A DNA stretch of 64,000 nucleotides from contig JAXMHA010000011.1 of NCBI GenBank assembly GCA_046347015.1, positions 38,458 to 102,457 of the forward strand, written 5' to 3'. The position numbers were made by a program, and so were the translations under genes. Origin of the DNA: Dokdonella_A sp046347015. Lineage in GTDB: Bacteria; Pseudomonadota; Gammaproteobacteria; Xanthomonadales; Rhodanobacteraceae. Positions 11,214 through 19,764 of the stretch are shown piece after piece (the first letter of the stretch is position 1; each line of letters opens with the position of its first letter). Below the pieces are notes generated by a model. It made no database searches. It worked only from the letters and a program-made list of their open reading frames with translations, and was not told the origin of the DNA.

Positions 11214-11918
11214 TCAGTTCGCGCGAACCAGGATCGCCGTGATGTTGTCCGAGCCGCCGCCATCGAGCGCGGCGATGATGAGGTGGTCGACGCACTCCTG
11301 CGCGGCGAGGTCCTTGCGTGACAGCACGGCCGCGATCTCGCGGTCGCTGACCTCTTCCGTCAGTCCGTCGCTGCACAGCAGAAGCTGCATGCCCGGCGCG
11401 AGTTCACCTCGCACCGTTTCGACCCGCAACGCGCGTGGGTCGGTGACACCGAGCGCTTGCGTGACGACGTTGCGATGGGGATGGGTGCGTGCCTGTTCGG
11501 TTGTGATGGCGCCTTGCGCAATCAGCTCCTGCACGTAGGAGTGGTCCTGAGAAAGTTGCCGCAAGCCGTTGTCCCACAAGTAGGCTCGGCTGTCGCCGAC
11601 CCATGCCACCTCGTAGGTTCCACCACCGTTGAGTTTCAGCGCCGCGATCGTCGTGCCCATGGGCAGCGCTTCGCTGTTGCGGTCCGAGTGCCGGATGATT
11701 TCCTCGTCGGCCAACTGCACCGCCTGCACCAGCGGGGTGCCCTTGCCGACCTCGCGCACGATCGTGTCACGCGCGAGCGCACTCGCCACCTCGCCGTGTT
11801 CGTGGCCACCCATGCCGTCGGCCACCAGCCAGAGGCCAAGGTCCGAATCGGCGTAATAAGTGTCCTCGTTGTGTTCTCGGCGCAAACCGACGTGCGTGCT
11901 ATGGCCGAATTCGATCAT
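11214..11918 (-). CDS. PP2C-family serine/threonine protein phosphatase
   Basis: 234-residue single-domain Stp/PrpC-type phosphatase that removes phosphate from Ser/Thr of proteins using two Mn/Mg ions. Metal-binding motifs are visible in order: HNEDTYYAD (D19), LVADGMGGHEHGE (D34, G35), LLLCSDGLTEEV, and the C-terminal GGGSDNITAILV. No transmembrane segment or regulatory domain. ATG 11918 is chosen because the protein then starts just before the first strand (IEFGHSTHVG). It is convergent with dnaQ; no kinase partner is in the window, although the FHA-domain cyclase at 48.1 kb implies that phosphothreonine signalling exists in this organism. Confidence 0.92.
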   Translation of the reverse strand: MIEFGHSTHVGLRREHNEDTYYADSDLGLWLVADGMGGHEHGEVASALARDTIVREVGKGTPLVQAVQLADEEIIRHSDRNSEALPMGTTIAALKLNGGGTYEVAWVGDSRAYLWDNGLRQLSQDHSYVQELIAQGAITTEQARTHPHRNVVTQALGVTDPRALRVETVRGELAPGMQLLLCSDGLTEEVSDREIAAVLSRKDLAAQECVDHLIIAALDGGGSDNITAILVRAN

Positions 11919-12109
11919 CACGTGGAGTCCGGGAGTACGGGCACGGCTGGTCGTTCCGGGACGTGACGCGGTGCCGTCCCCGCTAGCATGCCGCGCGCTT
12001 CCGGTCGGTGGCAAGTGACAACTGGTGACGCCGCTTGCCGGCACGGTACGACCGGCAGCGTGGCGTTGGCGAACTGCGGCCCGCGCCGCCGCAAGGCAGG
12101 CGGGGTGCG

Positions 12110-12280
12110 TCAGTCGGTGGAATCCCCCGATGTTCCCGGAGCCGCCCTCTGGCGCAAGGCCGATTCCTGCTGCAATCCTTCCAGGGCTTGGCGCTGCAGG
12201 CGTTCCAGCGCCTTCAGGAAGATGTCGGAACCAACTTCCATCTGGTCCAGGCCGAAACGCTTCAAAATCGTATTGTCCAC
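12110..12280 (-). CDS. small protein of 56 residues, function unknown
   Basis: A GTG-initiated ORF beginning VDNTILKRFG and continuing with an amphipathic helix (SDIFLKALERLQRQALEGLQ). The support is a strong ribosome-binding site, AAGGGGGAG, about 4 bases upstream of the GTG (plus-strand 12284-12292), and a composition unlike its neighbours' antisense frames. The product is predicted cytoplasmic and helical, with a Ser/Asp-rich tail. I do not recognise a family. It is the only coding candidate between the phosphatase and tRNA-Pro. Confidence 0.55.
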   Translation of the reverse strand: MDNTILKRFGLDQMEVGSDIFLKALERLQRQALEGLQQESALRQRAAPGTSGDSTD

Positions 12281-12527
12281 GGTCTCCCCCTTCGATCGAC
12301 TTGCCGGATGGCGAGATGCCGCCGCGCTGCCCCTGGCAGCAGCGGCTCGAAGCAGGTGAAGCAAATTCCGTGCCGCCTGCTGGTTTCGAGACGGCAAGTG
12401 CCTGCGATCCGATGCATCGGCTCGGGCCGCGCCGCTTGCCCGGGATCTCGGTTCGTCGGGGCGGGATGAATACCCGGGAATCGTTCGTCGACCGAAGGTC
12501 GGCGTCGGCTCGGGAGGAGTGCGCGAT

Positions 12528-12604
12528 TGGTCGGGGTGACAGGATTCGAACCTGCGACTTCTACGTCCCGAACGTAGCGCTCTACCAGGCTGAGCTACAC
12601 CCCG
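12528..12604 (-). tRNA. tRNA-Pro (anticodon CGG)
   Basis: 77 bases on the minus strand, ending in an encoded CCA at 12528-12530. The acceptor stem CGGGGTG pairs with CACCCCG; the anticodon arm reads CTACG-TTCGGGA-CGTAG, giving CGG; the T-loop is GGTTCGAATCC. It sits divergently upstream of hisS. Confidence 0.96.
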
Positions 12605-12725
12605 ACGAGGGTTGCGGACGTGATTGGTCCGCGGCGGGCCGCGAATGATAGCCGTGGCGCGGCGGGTCGCGCAAGCGACGGCGGCGCGGGCTCTGCTAGG
12701 CTTTCGCCTTTTGGCTGGGATGGAA

Positions 12726-14117
12726 ATGCCGCTGACGTCACCCCGCACGATGCCCGGAGTGCTGGAACTGCTGCCGCGCGAGCAGTCCGCATTCCAGCGC
12801 ATGATCGACACGATCCGGACGAGCTTCGAGTGTTACGGATTCGTGCCGGTCGCGACGCCGGCGATCGAGTTCGCGGACGTGTTGCTGACGAAAAGCGGCG
12901 GCGAAACCGAGCGCCAGGTGTATTTCGTGCAGCCGACCGGCGCCCTCGAGCGGAGCGAGAAGCCCGAACTCGCGTTGCGCTTCGACCTGACGGTTCCGCT
13001 CGCACGGTATGTCGCCGAGCACGAACGTGAACTTGCGTTTCCGTTCCGTCGCTACCAGATGCAGCCGGTCTGGCGCGGCGAGCGTGCGCAGCGCGGTCGT
13101 TTCCGCGAATTCTGGCAGTGCGACATCGACGTGATCGGCAAGGACACGCTGTCGCTGGCCCACGATGCGGAGTTGCCGGCGGCGATCCACGACGTGTTCA
13201 GCCGCCTCGGCATCGGCGCCTTCACGATCTGGCTCAACAACCGCAAGCTGATGCGCGGATTCCTCGAAGGCGCCGGCGTCGACGACGTCGAGCGTCAGGC
13301 ACTCGTCCTGCGGGAGGTCGACAAGCTCGACAAGCAGGGCATCGACAAGGTGCGCGAGACGCTGGTTGGTCCGGCGGTCGGCATGGATGCTGGCGCGGTC
13401 GAACGGGTCCTCGGCTTCGTGCAGGTGCGATCCGGCTCGCTCGAAGACGCGCAGGCGAAGCTCGACTCGCTCGGATCCGGGAGCGCGCTGTTCCGTGAAG
13501 GCCGTGACGAGTTGCAACACGTGTTGCAGCGGGTCGCTGATTTCGGCGTGCCGGAATCGGCGTTCGCGTTGAATCTCTCGATCGCCCGGGGACTCGATTA
13601 CTACACCGGTACGGTCTACGAGACGACCCTCAACGAGCACCCCGGCATCGGGTCGATCTGTTCGGGAGGGCGCTACGATGATCTCGCCAGCCAATACACG
13701 AAATCGAAGTTGCCGGGAGTCGGGATTTCCATCGGCTTGACCCGGCTGTTCTGGCAATTGCGCGAGGCGGGGCTGTTGGCCGGTGCACCGGGTGCGGTTG
13801 CCGTTCTCGTCACCCGGATGGACGAGGTCCCGCTGGCCGGGAGCATCGCGTTGGCCACGCTGCTGCGGCGCGCTGGAATCTCGGCGGAGGTGGCCCTCGA
13901 GGGTGGCAAGCTCGGCCGCCAGTTGAAGTACGCCGACCGTGCGGGCATCCGCTACGCGTTGGTGGTGGGCGGGGACGAACATGCGCGGGGCGTCGTCGCG
14001 GTGAAGGATCTGTTGCGGGGTGAACAATACGAAATGGCAAGGAACGACGTTGCCGTGTTTCTCGGGAATGCATTGGCGGGCCAACCGGCCACAGGCGGGA
14101 ATCGGGAGCGCACGTGA
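12726..14117 (+). CDS. hisS: histidyl-tRNA synthetase
   Basis: 463-residue class II aminoacyl-tRNA synthetase that charges tRNA-His. Motif 2 reads FPFRRYQMQPVWRGERAQRGRFREFWQCD, the histidine-binding loop is ARGLDYYTGTVYE, and motif 3 is GVGISIGLTRL, followed by an anticodon-binding domain. The TPPG/MPGVLELLPREQ N-terminus and extra length are typical of the Xanthomonadales version rather than the 424-residue E. coli one. Starts at 12720 and 12726 are both possible; GGGA a few bases upstream suits 12726. Its last codons overlap the next gene (GTGA). Confidence 0.95.
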   Translation: MPLTSPRTMPGVLELLPREQSAFQRMIDTIRTSFECYGFVPVATPAIEFADVLLTKSGGETERQVYFVQPTGALERSEKPELALRFDLTVPLARYVAEHERELAFPFRRYQMQPVWRGERAQRGRFREFWQCDIDVIGKDTLSLAHDAELPAAIHDVFSRLGIGAFTIWLNNRKLMRGFLEGAGVDDVERQALVLREVDKLDKQGIDKVRETLVGPAVGMDAGAVERVLGFVQVRSGSLEDAQAKLDSLGSGSALFREGRDELQHVLQRVADFGVPESAFALNLSIARGLDYYTGTVYETTLNEHPGIGSICSGGRYDDLASQYTKSKLPGVGISIGLTRLFWQLREAGLLAGAPGAVAVLVTRMDEVPLAGSIALATLLRRAGISAEVALEGGKLGRQLKYADRAGIRYALVVGGDEHARGVVAVKDLLRGEQYEMARNDVAVFLGNALAGQPATGGNRERT

Positions 14118-16033
14118 GCGACACTGGTGCCGCTTCGACGCGCGAAGAAATCCTGCTGGATGGCGTTCACCTCGAGCGTGCGCAGGTTGCCGCGATCGCG
14201 CGCGGCCAGGCCCGCGTCGCGCTGGACGAGGGCGCGCTGGAACGGGTCCGCAGAGCCGCGGACTTCCTTGCCGGCAGGGTCGACTGCGGTGAACCCATCT
14301 ATGGCGTCACGACCGGCTTCGGCAGCAACGCCGACAAGCTCCTCGGTGCGCACCGGGTGCGGGATGAATTGGCCGAAGGAAGGCGGCAGGGGGGCGGAAG
14401 CACCCTCGCCGAAGAGCTGCAGCACAACCTCATCGTCAGCCACGCGGTCTGCGTCGGCGAACCACTGGCGCCGGACGTGGTGCGGGCGATGCTCGCAATC
14501 CGCATCAACACGCTGCTACGGGGCCATTCCGGGATCCGCGTCGCAACCTTGCAGGCGCTGGCGGAATTGCTGAACCGGGGCGTGGTTCCGGTGGTGCCGC
14601 GCATGGGTTCCGTCGGTGCCAGCGGCGACCTCGCGCCGCTGTCGCACCTCGCGCTCGTGCTGCTCGGCGGTGGCGAGGCGTTCGTCGGCGAACGGCGCCT
14701 GCCGGGTGGAGAGGCATTGCGGGAGGCTGGGCTCGAGCCAGTCCGGTTGTCCTACAAGGAAGGTCTTGCGCTCAACAACGGCACCGCGCAGATGCTGGCC
14801 TGCGCGGTGCTTGCGCTCGATGAACTCGAATACCTGCTCGGCGTCGCCGACCTCGCGGCTGCGATGACGCTGGATGCGTTCGCCGGACGGGGCGGCGCAC
14901 TGCGGGAAGACGTCCATGCACTGCGCCCGCATCCCGGCCAGGTCGCTGCGGCCGCTCACGTCCGGGATTTGCTGCGCGGATCGACGCTGGTCGACATTCC
15001 CTACCATCTCGTGCCGCGTTTCCGGCCGTGGACGGCAGGTTCGTGGACGAACCCCGAAGATCGCGCATTGCCGTTCGACCTCGACTGGGACTGGGTACCG
15101 TCCAACCAGCGCCATGGCCGCGAAGCGTTCTATACGCGCTTCCTGCCGTTCCGCGGCGGCAAGAAGCACCAGCCGCAGGATGCCTATTGCCTGCGCTGCA
15201 TGCCGCAGGTGCACGGCGCCGTCCGCGATGCGTGGATGCAGGCCTGCCGCGTGATCGACATCGAGCTCAACGCGGTGACGGACAACCCGCTGGTGTTCCC
15301 GGACCACGCCAATGCGGCGCACGTCGACGACCAGGTCGTCTCGGCCGGGCACTTCCATGGGATGCCGATCGCGCTCGCGATGAGCTACGTCAAGGCCGCG
15401 ATCCCGGTTCTGGCGTCGATCTCGGAGCGCCGCCTCAACAAGCTGGTCGACCCGGCGACGAACGACGGGCTGCCCGCGTTCCTGACCGGCAACGAGGACG
15501 GCACGGACTCCGGCTGCATGATCGTGCAGTACACCGCGGCCGCACTGGTCAATGACCTGGCGACGCGCGCGCATCCGGCGACAGTGTATTCGATACCAAC
15601 CAGCGCCAATGCCGAGGACCATGTGTCGATGGGCGCCAACGAAGCGCGGCACGTGCTCGACATGACGGCCGACCTTGGGCGCGTGGTCGGGCTCGAGCTG
15701 CTGGTCGCAGCGCAGGCGCTCGACTACCGCCTCGACATGCTGAACGCCGCGCGACGGGTTGCGGCGCGCGGGGACTGGCATGCGCTGGCCGGGAAAGTGG
15801 CCAACGCGCCGCGGAGCGATGACGCGCAATTCGCGGCATTCGAACGCGAAGCCAAGGCACTGACGAAGCAGCTTGCCGGCGCGGCGGAGTTCCGCCCGGG
15901 GACCGCCGTGCGCGCGGCCCACGCACGGCTGCGCGAGTCGATCGAGTTCCTGCGCCGCGATCGGCCGATGGACGCCGATGTCGCCGCCGCGTGCGAACTG
16001 GTGCGCACGCGGCAATTCGCGACCGGGAGTTGA
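14114..16033 (+). CDS. histidine ammonia-lyase-like MIO enzyme with an internal insertion
   Basis: 639-residue member of the HAL/PAL/TAL family, which eliminates ammonia from an aromatic amino acid using the MIO cofactor formed from Ala-Ser-Gly. The triad is A169-S170-G171 in SVGASGDLAPL; the catalytic tyrosine is Y63 in YGVTTGFG. The selectivity position reads S109-H110, as in histidine-specific enzymes, not FL or HL as in phenylalanine or tyrosine lyases. Bacterial HutH is about 510 residues; the excess is mainly an insert at about 291-350, rich in Trp and Pro, placed just before the QDAYCLRCMPQVHG block near the active site. GTG 14114 overlaps the hisS stop. No other hut gene is in the window, so a role in histidine catabolism is not established. 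Confidence 0.82.
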   Translation: MSDTGAASTREEILLDGVHLERAQVAAIARGQARVALDEGALERVRRAADFLAGRVDCGEPIYGVTTGFGSNADKLLGAHRVRDELAEGRRQGGGSTLAEELQHNLIVSHAVCVGEPLAPDVVRAMLAIRINTLLRGHSGIRVATLQALAELLNRGVVPVVPRMGSVGASGDLAPLSHLALVLLGGGEAFVGERRLPGGEALREAGLEPVRLSYKEGLALNNGTAQMLACAVLALDELEYLLGVADLAAAMTLDAFAGRGGALREDVHALRPHPGQVAAAAHVRDLLRGSTLVDIPYHLVPRFRPWTAGSWTNPEDRALPFDLDWDWVPSNQRHGREAFYTRFLPFRGGKKHQPQDAYCLRCMPQVHGAVRDAWMQACRVIDIELNAVTDNPLVFPDHANAAHVDDQVVSAGHFHGMPIALAMSYVKAAIPVLASISERRLNKLVDPATNDGLPAFLTGNEDGTDSGCMIVQYTAAALVNDLATRAHPATVYSIPTSANAEDHVSMGANEARHVLDMTADLGRVVGLELLVAAQALDYRLDMLNAARRVAARGDWHALAGKVANAPRSDDAQFAAFEREAKALTKQLAGAAEFRPGTAVRAAHARLRESIEFLRRDRPMDADVAAACELVRTRQFATGS

Positions 16034-16059
16034 AATCCGGCGCGTCTCGGCCGGCTCAC

Positions 16060-18579
16060 TCAGTCGTCGAACCCGTCGGCGAAGATCGTGTCGTCGGGTG
16101 CCGCCCCGCACGCACTGCCGCCGGCGGACAACCGGATGTTGTCGATCGCCCAACCCGCACCCTCGACGGCCGGGTCCGAATAGAACCGGAAGCGGATCTC
16201 GAGCGCCGTCGCGCCGTTTGCCGACGACGGGAAGTCGACATGGTTCGACTGCCACGTGGTCCGGCCGCTGCAGGAGGACAGCGTCGTCCAGGTCGAGCCG
16301 CCATCGGTGCTGAACTCGGCGTAGCCGAAATCGTAGCCGGGTTCCGTCGCGCAGCGATCGTCGAAATCGAGTGCGAAGTCCGCGTAGCCGGTCACGTCGA
16401 TCGATGGGGACGTCAGCGTCCGGTTCAGGTCGTCCTGATAGTTCGGCGTGTCCCAGACATGAGTGGCATTACCCGGGACGTTGTTGACGATCTGCCACGG
16501 GTTTTGCGCCGTCCAGCCGATGTTGCCGTTTTCGACATCGTCCTCGAACACGGTGCACATTGGTTGCAGCTCGAAATCGCGGGTGACGGTCTGGCCACCG
16601 GCCAACGCGATCCCCTGTGCGTTTTCGGCAACGTAGCCCGGCGCGGCGACATGGACGTCGACGGTGCCGGCCAGCATCGTTCGCGCGTACTGCCCGTCGC
16701 CGGCGCCGGCGACGGTGCTGCGCGTCTCGCCGGTGGCCGGGTCGGTGGCCGTAACCGTCGCGGGGAGTGGGTCTCCTGTGTCCCGTGCGGTGATCACGCC
16801 GGAGAGCGTACCGATCTCCGACGCCGCGGCGGTGTCGAACCAGGCCGCGTTCGGGGTGCCGGCGTTGCCCTGGTCGTCCGTCGACTGCACGGTGACGACG
16901 TGCCGGCCGGCTGGCAGTGCCGAAGTGTCGATCGAACCCGTGGCGGCTTCGACATCGCTGTCGAACGCGCCATCGGCAGCGGCCAGCGCAATGGGGCTCG
17001 CGCCGGCGTCCCACGGCAGCGCATCGACGAATGCGGCCGCGGACGCGATCGGATAGACCGGCTGCGAACCGTTGCTGAACTCGTAGCGGGAACTGTCGAG
17101 ATCGGCGTCGACGGCGACCGGCGTGCCGGTCGGAACCAGGTCGCTCTCGAACTGCACGTCGACGGTGTCCGGCCCGAGCGGCAACTGGTACGGTGCGTGC
17201 AACGTGCGTGCGGCGTAGCGCAGCGCCTGGAACACGTGCGGCCAGGTCTGCGCCTCGAACGTGTCGCAGTCCTCGAAGAATCCGCCGCCGGTTGAGTCGG
17301 TCTCGATCGTGTACGACGCGACGCCGAGCAATCCGTACATCGTGTCGTCGGTCGTGCCGTCGGTGGGATACAACTGGTCGGATTGCTGCGGCGTGTAGCC
17401 CATGTACCAGGCAAGGCGTCGGCCCAATGTCTGCAGCGCATCCCGGTTCGGGGCCGGCGCCGACGTGTCTCCCCACGGCCACAGCACGAGTGACGCGTAA
17501 TTGTGGACGTCGACGAAAAAGCCGCTGGTGTCCGCCGGGGCAGGATCGCCGCCGTCGCCCGACGGGTTCGGCGGGTCCATCGGGCCCGCGCGGCGATCGG
17601 CAAACAGGCCACCGCTGCAGTTGCCGTCCGCATCGCAGGTGCCGGCGACGTAGCCGACGAGGTTGTCGGTCTCGGGCTCCGATTGCGCTGATTCCCCGCG
17701 GTACGTTTCGTCACAGACATAGCCGCTCGACCCGCCGCCATTGGTGATGTCCCAATGGAAGGGGAAGTTGCGATTCAGGTCGATGCCGTCGCCGTCGGTG
17801 TCGACGTCGGGATTCCCGTCGCAGTTGCCGCCGACCTGGTCGTCGTTCTTGCGCCACAGGATGCCCTGCTCCGCCATCTTGCGACCGTCGGGATTCGCCT
17901 GCAGCACGAGGTGGAAATCGTTGTGGTCGACCAGCCACGTCGCCTCGGGATCGCTCCCGTAGCTCTCGACCAGCCATTCGGCGAAGCGCGTGTCGATTTC
18001 GGCCGGTGGATACTCGCGCGCGTGGATCGAGCTGAACACGACCATCTTCGGGCGGTCGGGGTCGGCGGGCAGTGTCGCGAAATTGGTGATGTGGATCGCG
18101 CGCATCTCGTAGCCCTGCTCGGGGTCGTTGACGCGCTTCCAGGTCGGGCCGATGTCGTCGATCTCGGCGAGTCCCGGATAGGCCGCCGCGAGATCATCCA
18201 TCGTGTCGTAGGTGCCCTCGACGGTGCGATAGCACGCGAAGCCGGGGATCGAGGGGTAACCGCCCGCCGTCACCTGCGGGACGCGCGATGCGATCGCGGC
18301 ACGGATGCGCGCTTCGGTGGCGCGTAGTTGCGCCGTCGCCGCCTCGTCGATCGTCACCGTCAACCCGGCCGCCGCCAGCGCGTCGATGCCGCGCCCGTCG
18401 GTTTCCGTGCGCAGGACCTGGCGTTGCGGGTCGACGATGATGTGCTGGAACTTCGCGGCGGCGCGTTGCAGCGCGGCTTGGTCGGGCCAGTGTGCCTCGA
18501 CGATCCAGTCGTCGGCCAGTGCGGGCGCGCACAAGGCAAGTCCGAATCCCGCGAGCAACGCGGCACGCGCAACGTGCAT
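16060..18579 (-). CDS. secreted M14 zinc carboxypeptidase with C-terminal GFDD tail
   Basis: 839-residue extracellular metallopeptidase. A signal peptide (MHVARAALLAGFGLALCAPALA) is followed by a propeptide-like region, the M14 catalytic domain with zinc ligands H186 and E189 in HARE and the third ligand in FVDVHNY, then a carboxypeptidase-regulatory-like beta domain (GTLSGVITARDTGDPLPA), a jelly-roll-type domain and a final IFADGFDD. The M14 domain carries Asp-rich loops (DVDTDGDGIDLNRNF) suggesting calcium binding. ATG 18579 has GGGAGA seven bases upstream. Convergent with the lyase gene across 26 bp. Confidence 0.92.
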   Translation of the reverse strand: MHVARAALLAGFGLALCAPALADDWIVEAHWPDQAALQRAAAKFQHIIVDPQRQVLRTETDGRGIDALAAAGLTVTIDEAATAQLRATEARIRAAIASRVPQVTAGGYPSIPGFACYRTVEGTYDTMDDLAAAYPGLAEIDDIGPTWKRVNDPEQGYEMRAIHITNFATLPADPDRPKMVVFSSIHAREYPPAEIDTRFAEWLVESYGSDPEATWLVDHNDFHLVLQANPDGRKMAEQGILWRKNDDQVGGNCDGNPDVDTDGDGIDLNRNFPFHWDITNGGGSSGYVCDETYRGESAQSEPETDNLVGYVAGTCDADGNCSGGLFADRRAGPMDPPNPSGDGGDPAPADTSGFFVDVHNYASLVLWPWGDTSAPAPNRDALQTLGRRLAWYMGYTPQQSDQLYPTDGTTDDTMYGLLGVASYTIETDSTGGGFFEDCDTFEAQTWPHVFQALRYAARTLHAPYQLPLGPDTVDVQFESDLVPTGTPVAVDADLDSSRYEFSNGSQPVYPIASAAAFVDALPWDAGASPIALAAADGAFDSDVEAATGSIDTSALPAGRHVVTVQSTDDQGNAGTPNAAWFDTAAASEIGTLSGVITARDTGDPLPATVTATDPATGETRSTVAGAGDGQYARTMLAGTVDVHVAAPGYVAENAQGIALAGGQTVTRDFELQPMCTVFEDDVENGNIGWTAQNPWQIVNNVPGNATHVWDTPNYQDDLNRTLTSPSIDVTGYADFALDFDDRCATEPGYDFGYAEFSTDGGSTWTTLSSCSGRTTWQSNHVDFPSSANGATALEIRFRFYSDPAVEGAGWAIDNIRLSAGGSACGAAPDDTIFADGFDD

Positions 18580-18628
18580 CGAATTCTCCCCCGGCGAAAA
18601 ACGCCACAGCATAACGCGAAGCCGGGAT

Positions 18629-19675
18629 TCAGTGAATGCGCGGTTTCGCCGCAGTCGTGCGCACGGCGTCACTCCCGCGCTCGGCCGGGGTGCGCGGTGC
18701 CTCGAATGCCACGGGGGCGCCGACGGTGAATCCGGAATGCCAGCGTGCGAGTTGCGCGTGAATGGCCTTGCCGAACGCGATTTGCGGTTCCGATGCTTCG
18801 AATCCGTCGCGGATTTCCCAGCCGGCGATCTCGCGCCGCGCGAGGTCGAATGCGCGCTGGAAATCCGCCGTCTTGTTCAACGCATCGACGAGGAACGCGT
18901 GGCCGAACCAGGTCAGCGTCGATTGCTCCCCGCAGCCGAACGAGCTGCGGTCAGCGCGCGCGGAAGTGATGACGAGGGTGCCGTCGCCGCGCAGCGGCGG
19001 AATGAATCCGCCCGAATAGCACGCGTTGACGATGACGACCTTGTAGCGGAACGGGTGTCCGGCAAGGATGCCGGGGAGGTCGGCCGCGCCAATCTGGTCG
19101 AGTGGCAGCGGGCCCATGTCGACCAGCAGCGTGTGATCCCCGCTGCCGTGCGTCGTGAAGTAGAGCAGCAGGATGTCCTGTGCCGGATCCATCTTGCCAG
19201 CCATCGCGTCGAGCGTGTCCTCGAGGTTGGTCCACGTCGCGAGCGGTTGCGACTCGAGCGTTGCCGGGTTGTTTTCCAGCACGACGACATGGCCCTTCGC
19301 ACCGAAGCGTTGCTCGAAGAGGTTCCGGAAATATTCGGCCTCGTTGCGGAACACGTTTTCGCTGCCATCGCCGGCAAACGCGATTGCGTAGAGGTTGACC
19401 TTGCCCGGAGCCCTGGGCGCCAGCCGTGCCAATGTCGATTCGAGAAGCCTGGGCTGGTCGTACAACACTTGTTCCGGCGATGGCGCATTTTCCGGCCAAT
19501 CGTCGCCCGGTTGCGGTCTGGAAGGCTGGGACGGGTGTGCTGCCGTGGTTGCCGCGGTTCCCGGGACTGCTGCCGTGATGTTGGCTGGCGCCGGCGCGTG
19601 CTCGGATGCGGCGCAGGCCGCCACCGCGAACAGCAGCGCGAACGGCACGGACGATCGGATGCGCGGCTTTCTCAT
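18629..19675 (-). CDS. caspase-like C13-family peptidase, predicted lipoprotein
   Basis: 348-residue clan CD cysteine peptidase. The N-terminus MRKPRIRSSVPFALLFAVAAC ends in a lipobox-like VAAC (Cys21), predicting a lipid-anchored periplasmic protein. The catalytic dyad is H176 in FTTHGSGDH and C219 in VIVNACYSGGF, the arrangement of legumain/caspase-like enzymes; the surrounding strands (DILLLYFTTHG, YKVVIVNACYSGG) fit family C13. A 50-residue Ala/Pro/Thr linker separates the anchor from the domain. ATG 19675 is favoured over ATG 19696 because it leaves a normal lipoprotein signal. Fifty bases separate its stop from the M14 gene start, same strand. Confidence 0.85.
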   Translation of the reverse strand: MRKPRIRSSVPFALLFAVAACAASEHAPAPANITAAVPGTAATTAAHPSQPSRPQPGDDWPENAPSPEQVLYDQPRLLESTLARLAPRAPGKVNLYAIAFAGDGSENVFRNEAEYFRNLFEQRFGAKGHVVVLENNPATLESQPLATWTNLEDTLDAMAGKMDPAQDILLLYFTTHGSGDHTLLVDMGPLPLDQIGAADLPGILAGHPFRYKVVIVNACYSGGFIPPLRGDGTLVITSARADRSSFGCGEQSTLTWFGHAFLVDALNKTADFQRAFDLARREIAGWEIRDGFEASEPQIAFGKAIHAQLARWHSGFTVGAPVAFEAPRTPAERGSDAVRTTAAKPRIH

Positions 19676-19764
19676 TGTGGCAACCGCTGGTTGCATGAAT
19701 GTGCGCGCGGTGCTGCGCGTGGAGAAGTGTCGGGTCGGGTCCGGCAATCGTTCATCGTTGGGGC

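Noticed and set aside
14516..16255. 579-codon antisense frame over the ammonia-lyase gene
   Set aside because: Composition is that of an antisense shadow and the opposite strand holds a well-motifed enzyme.
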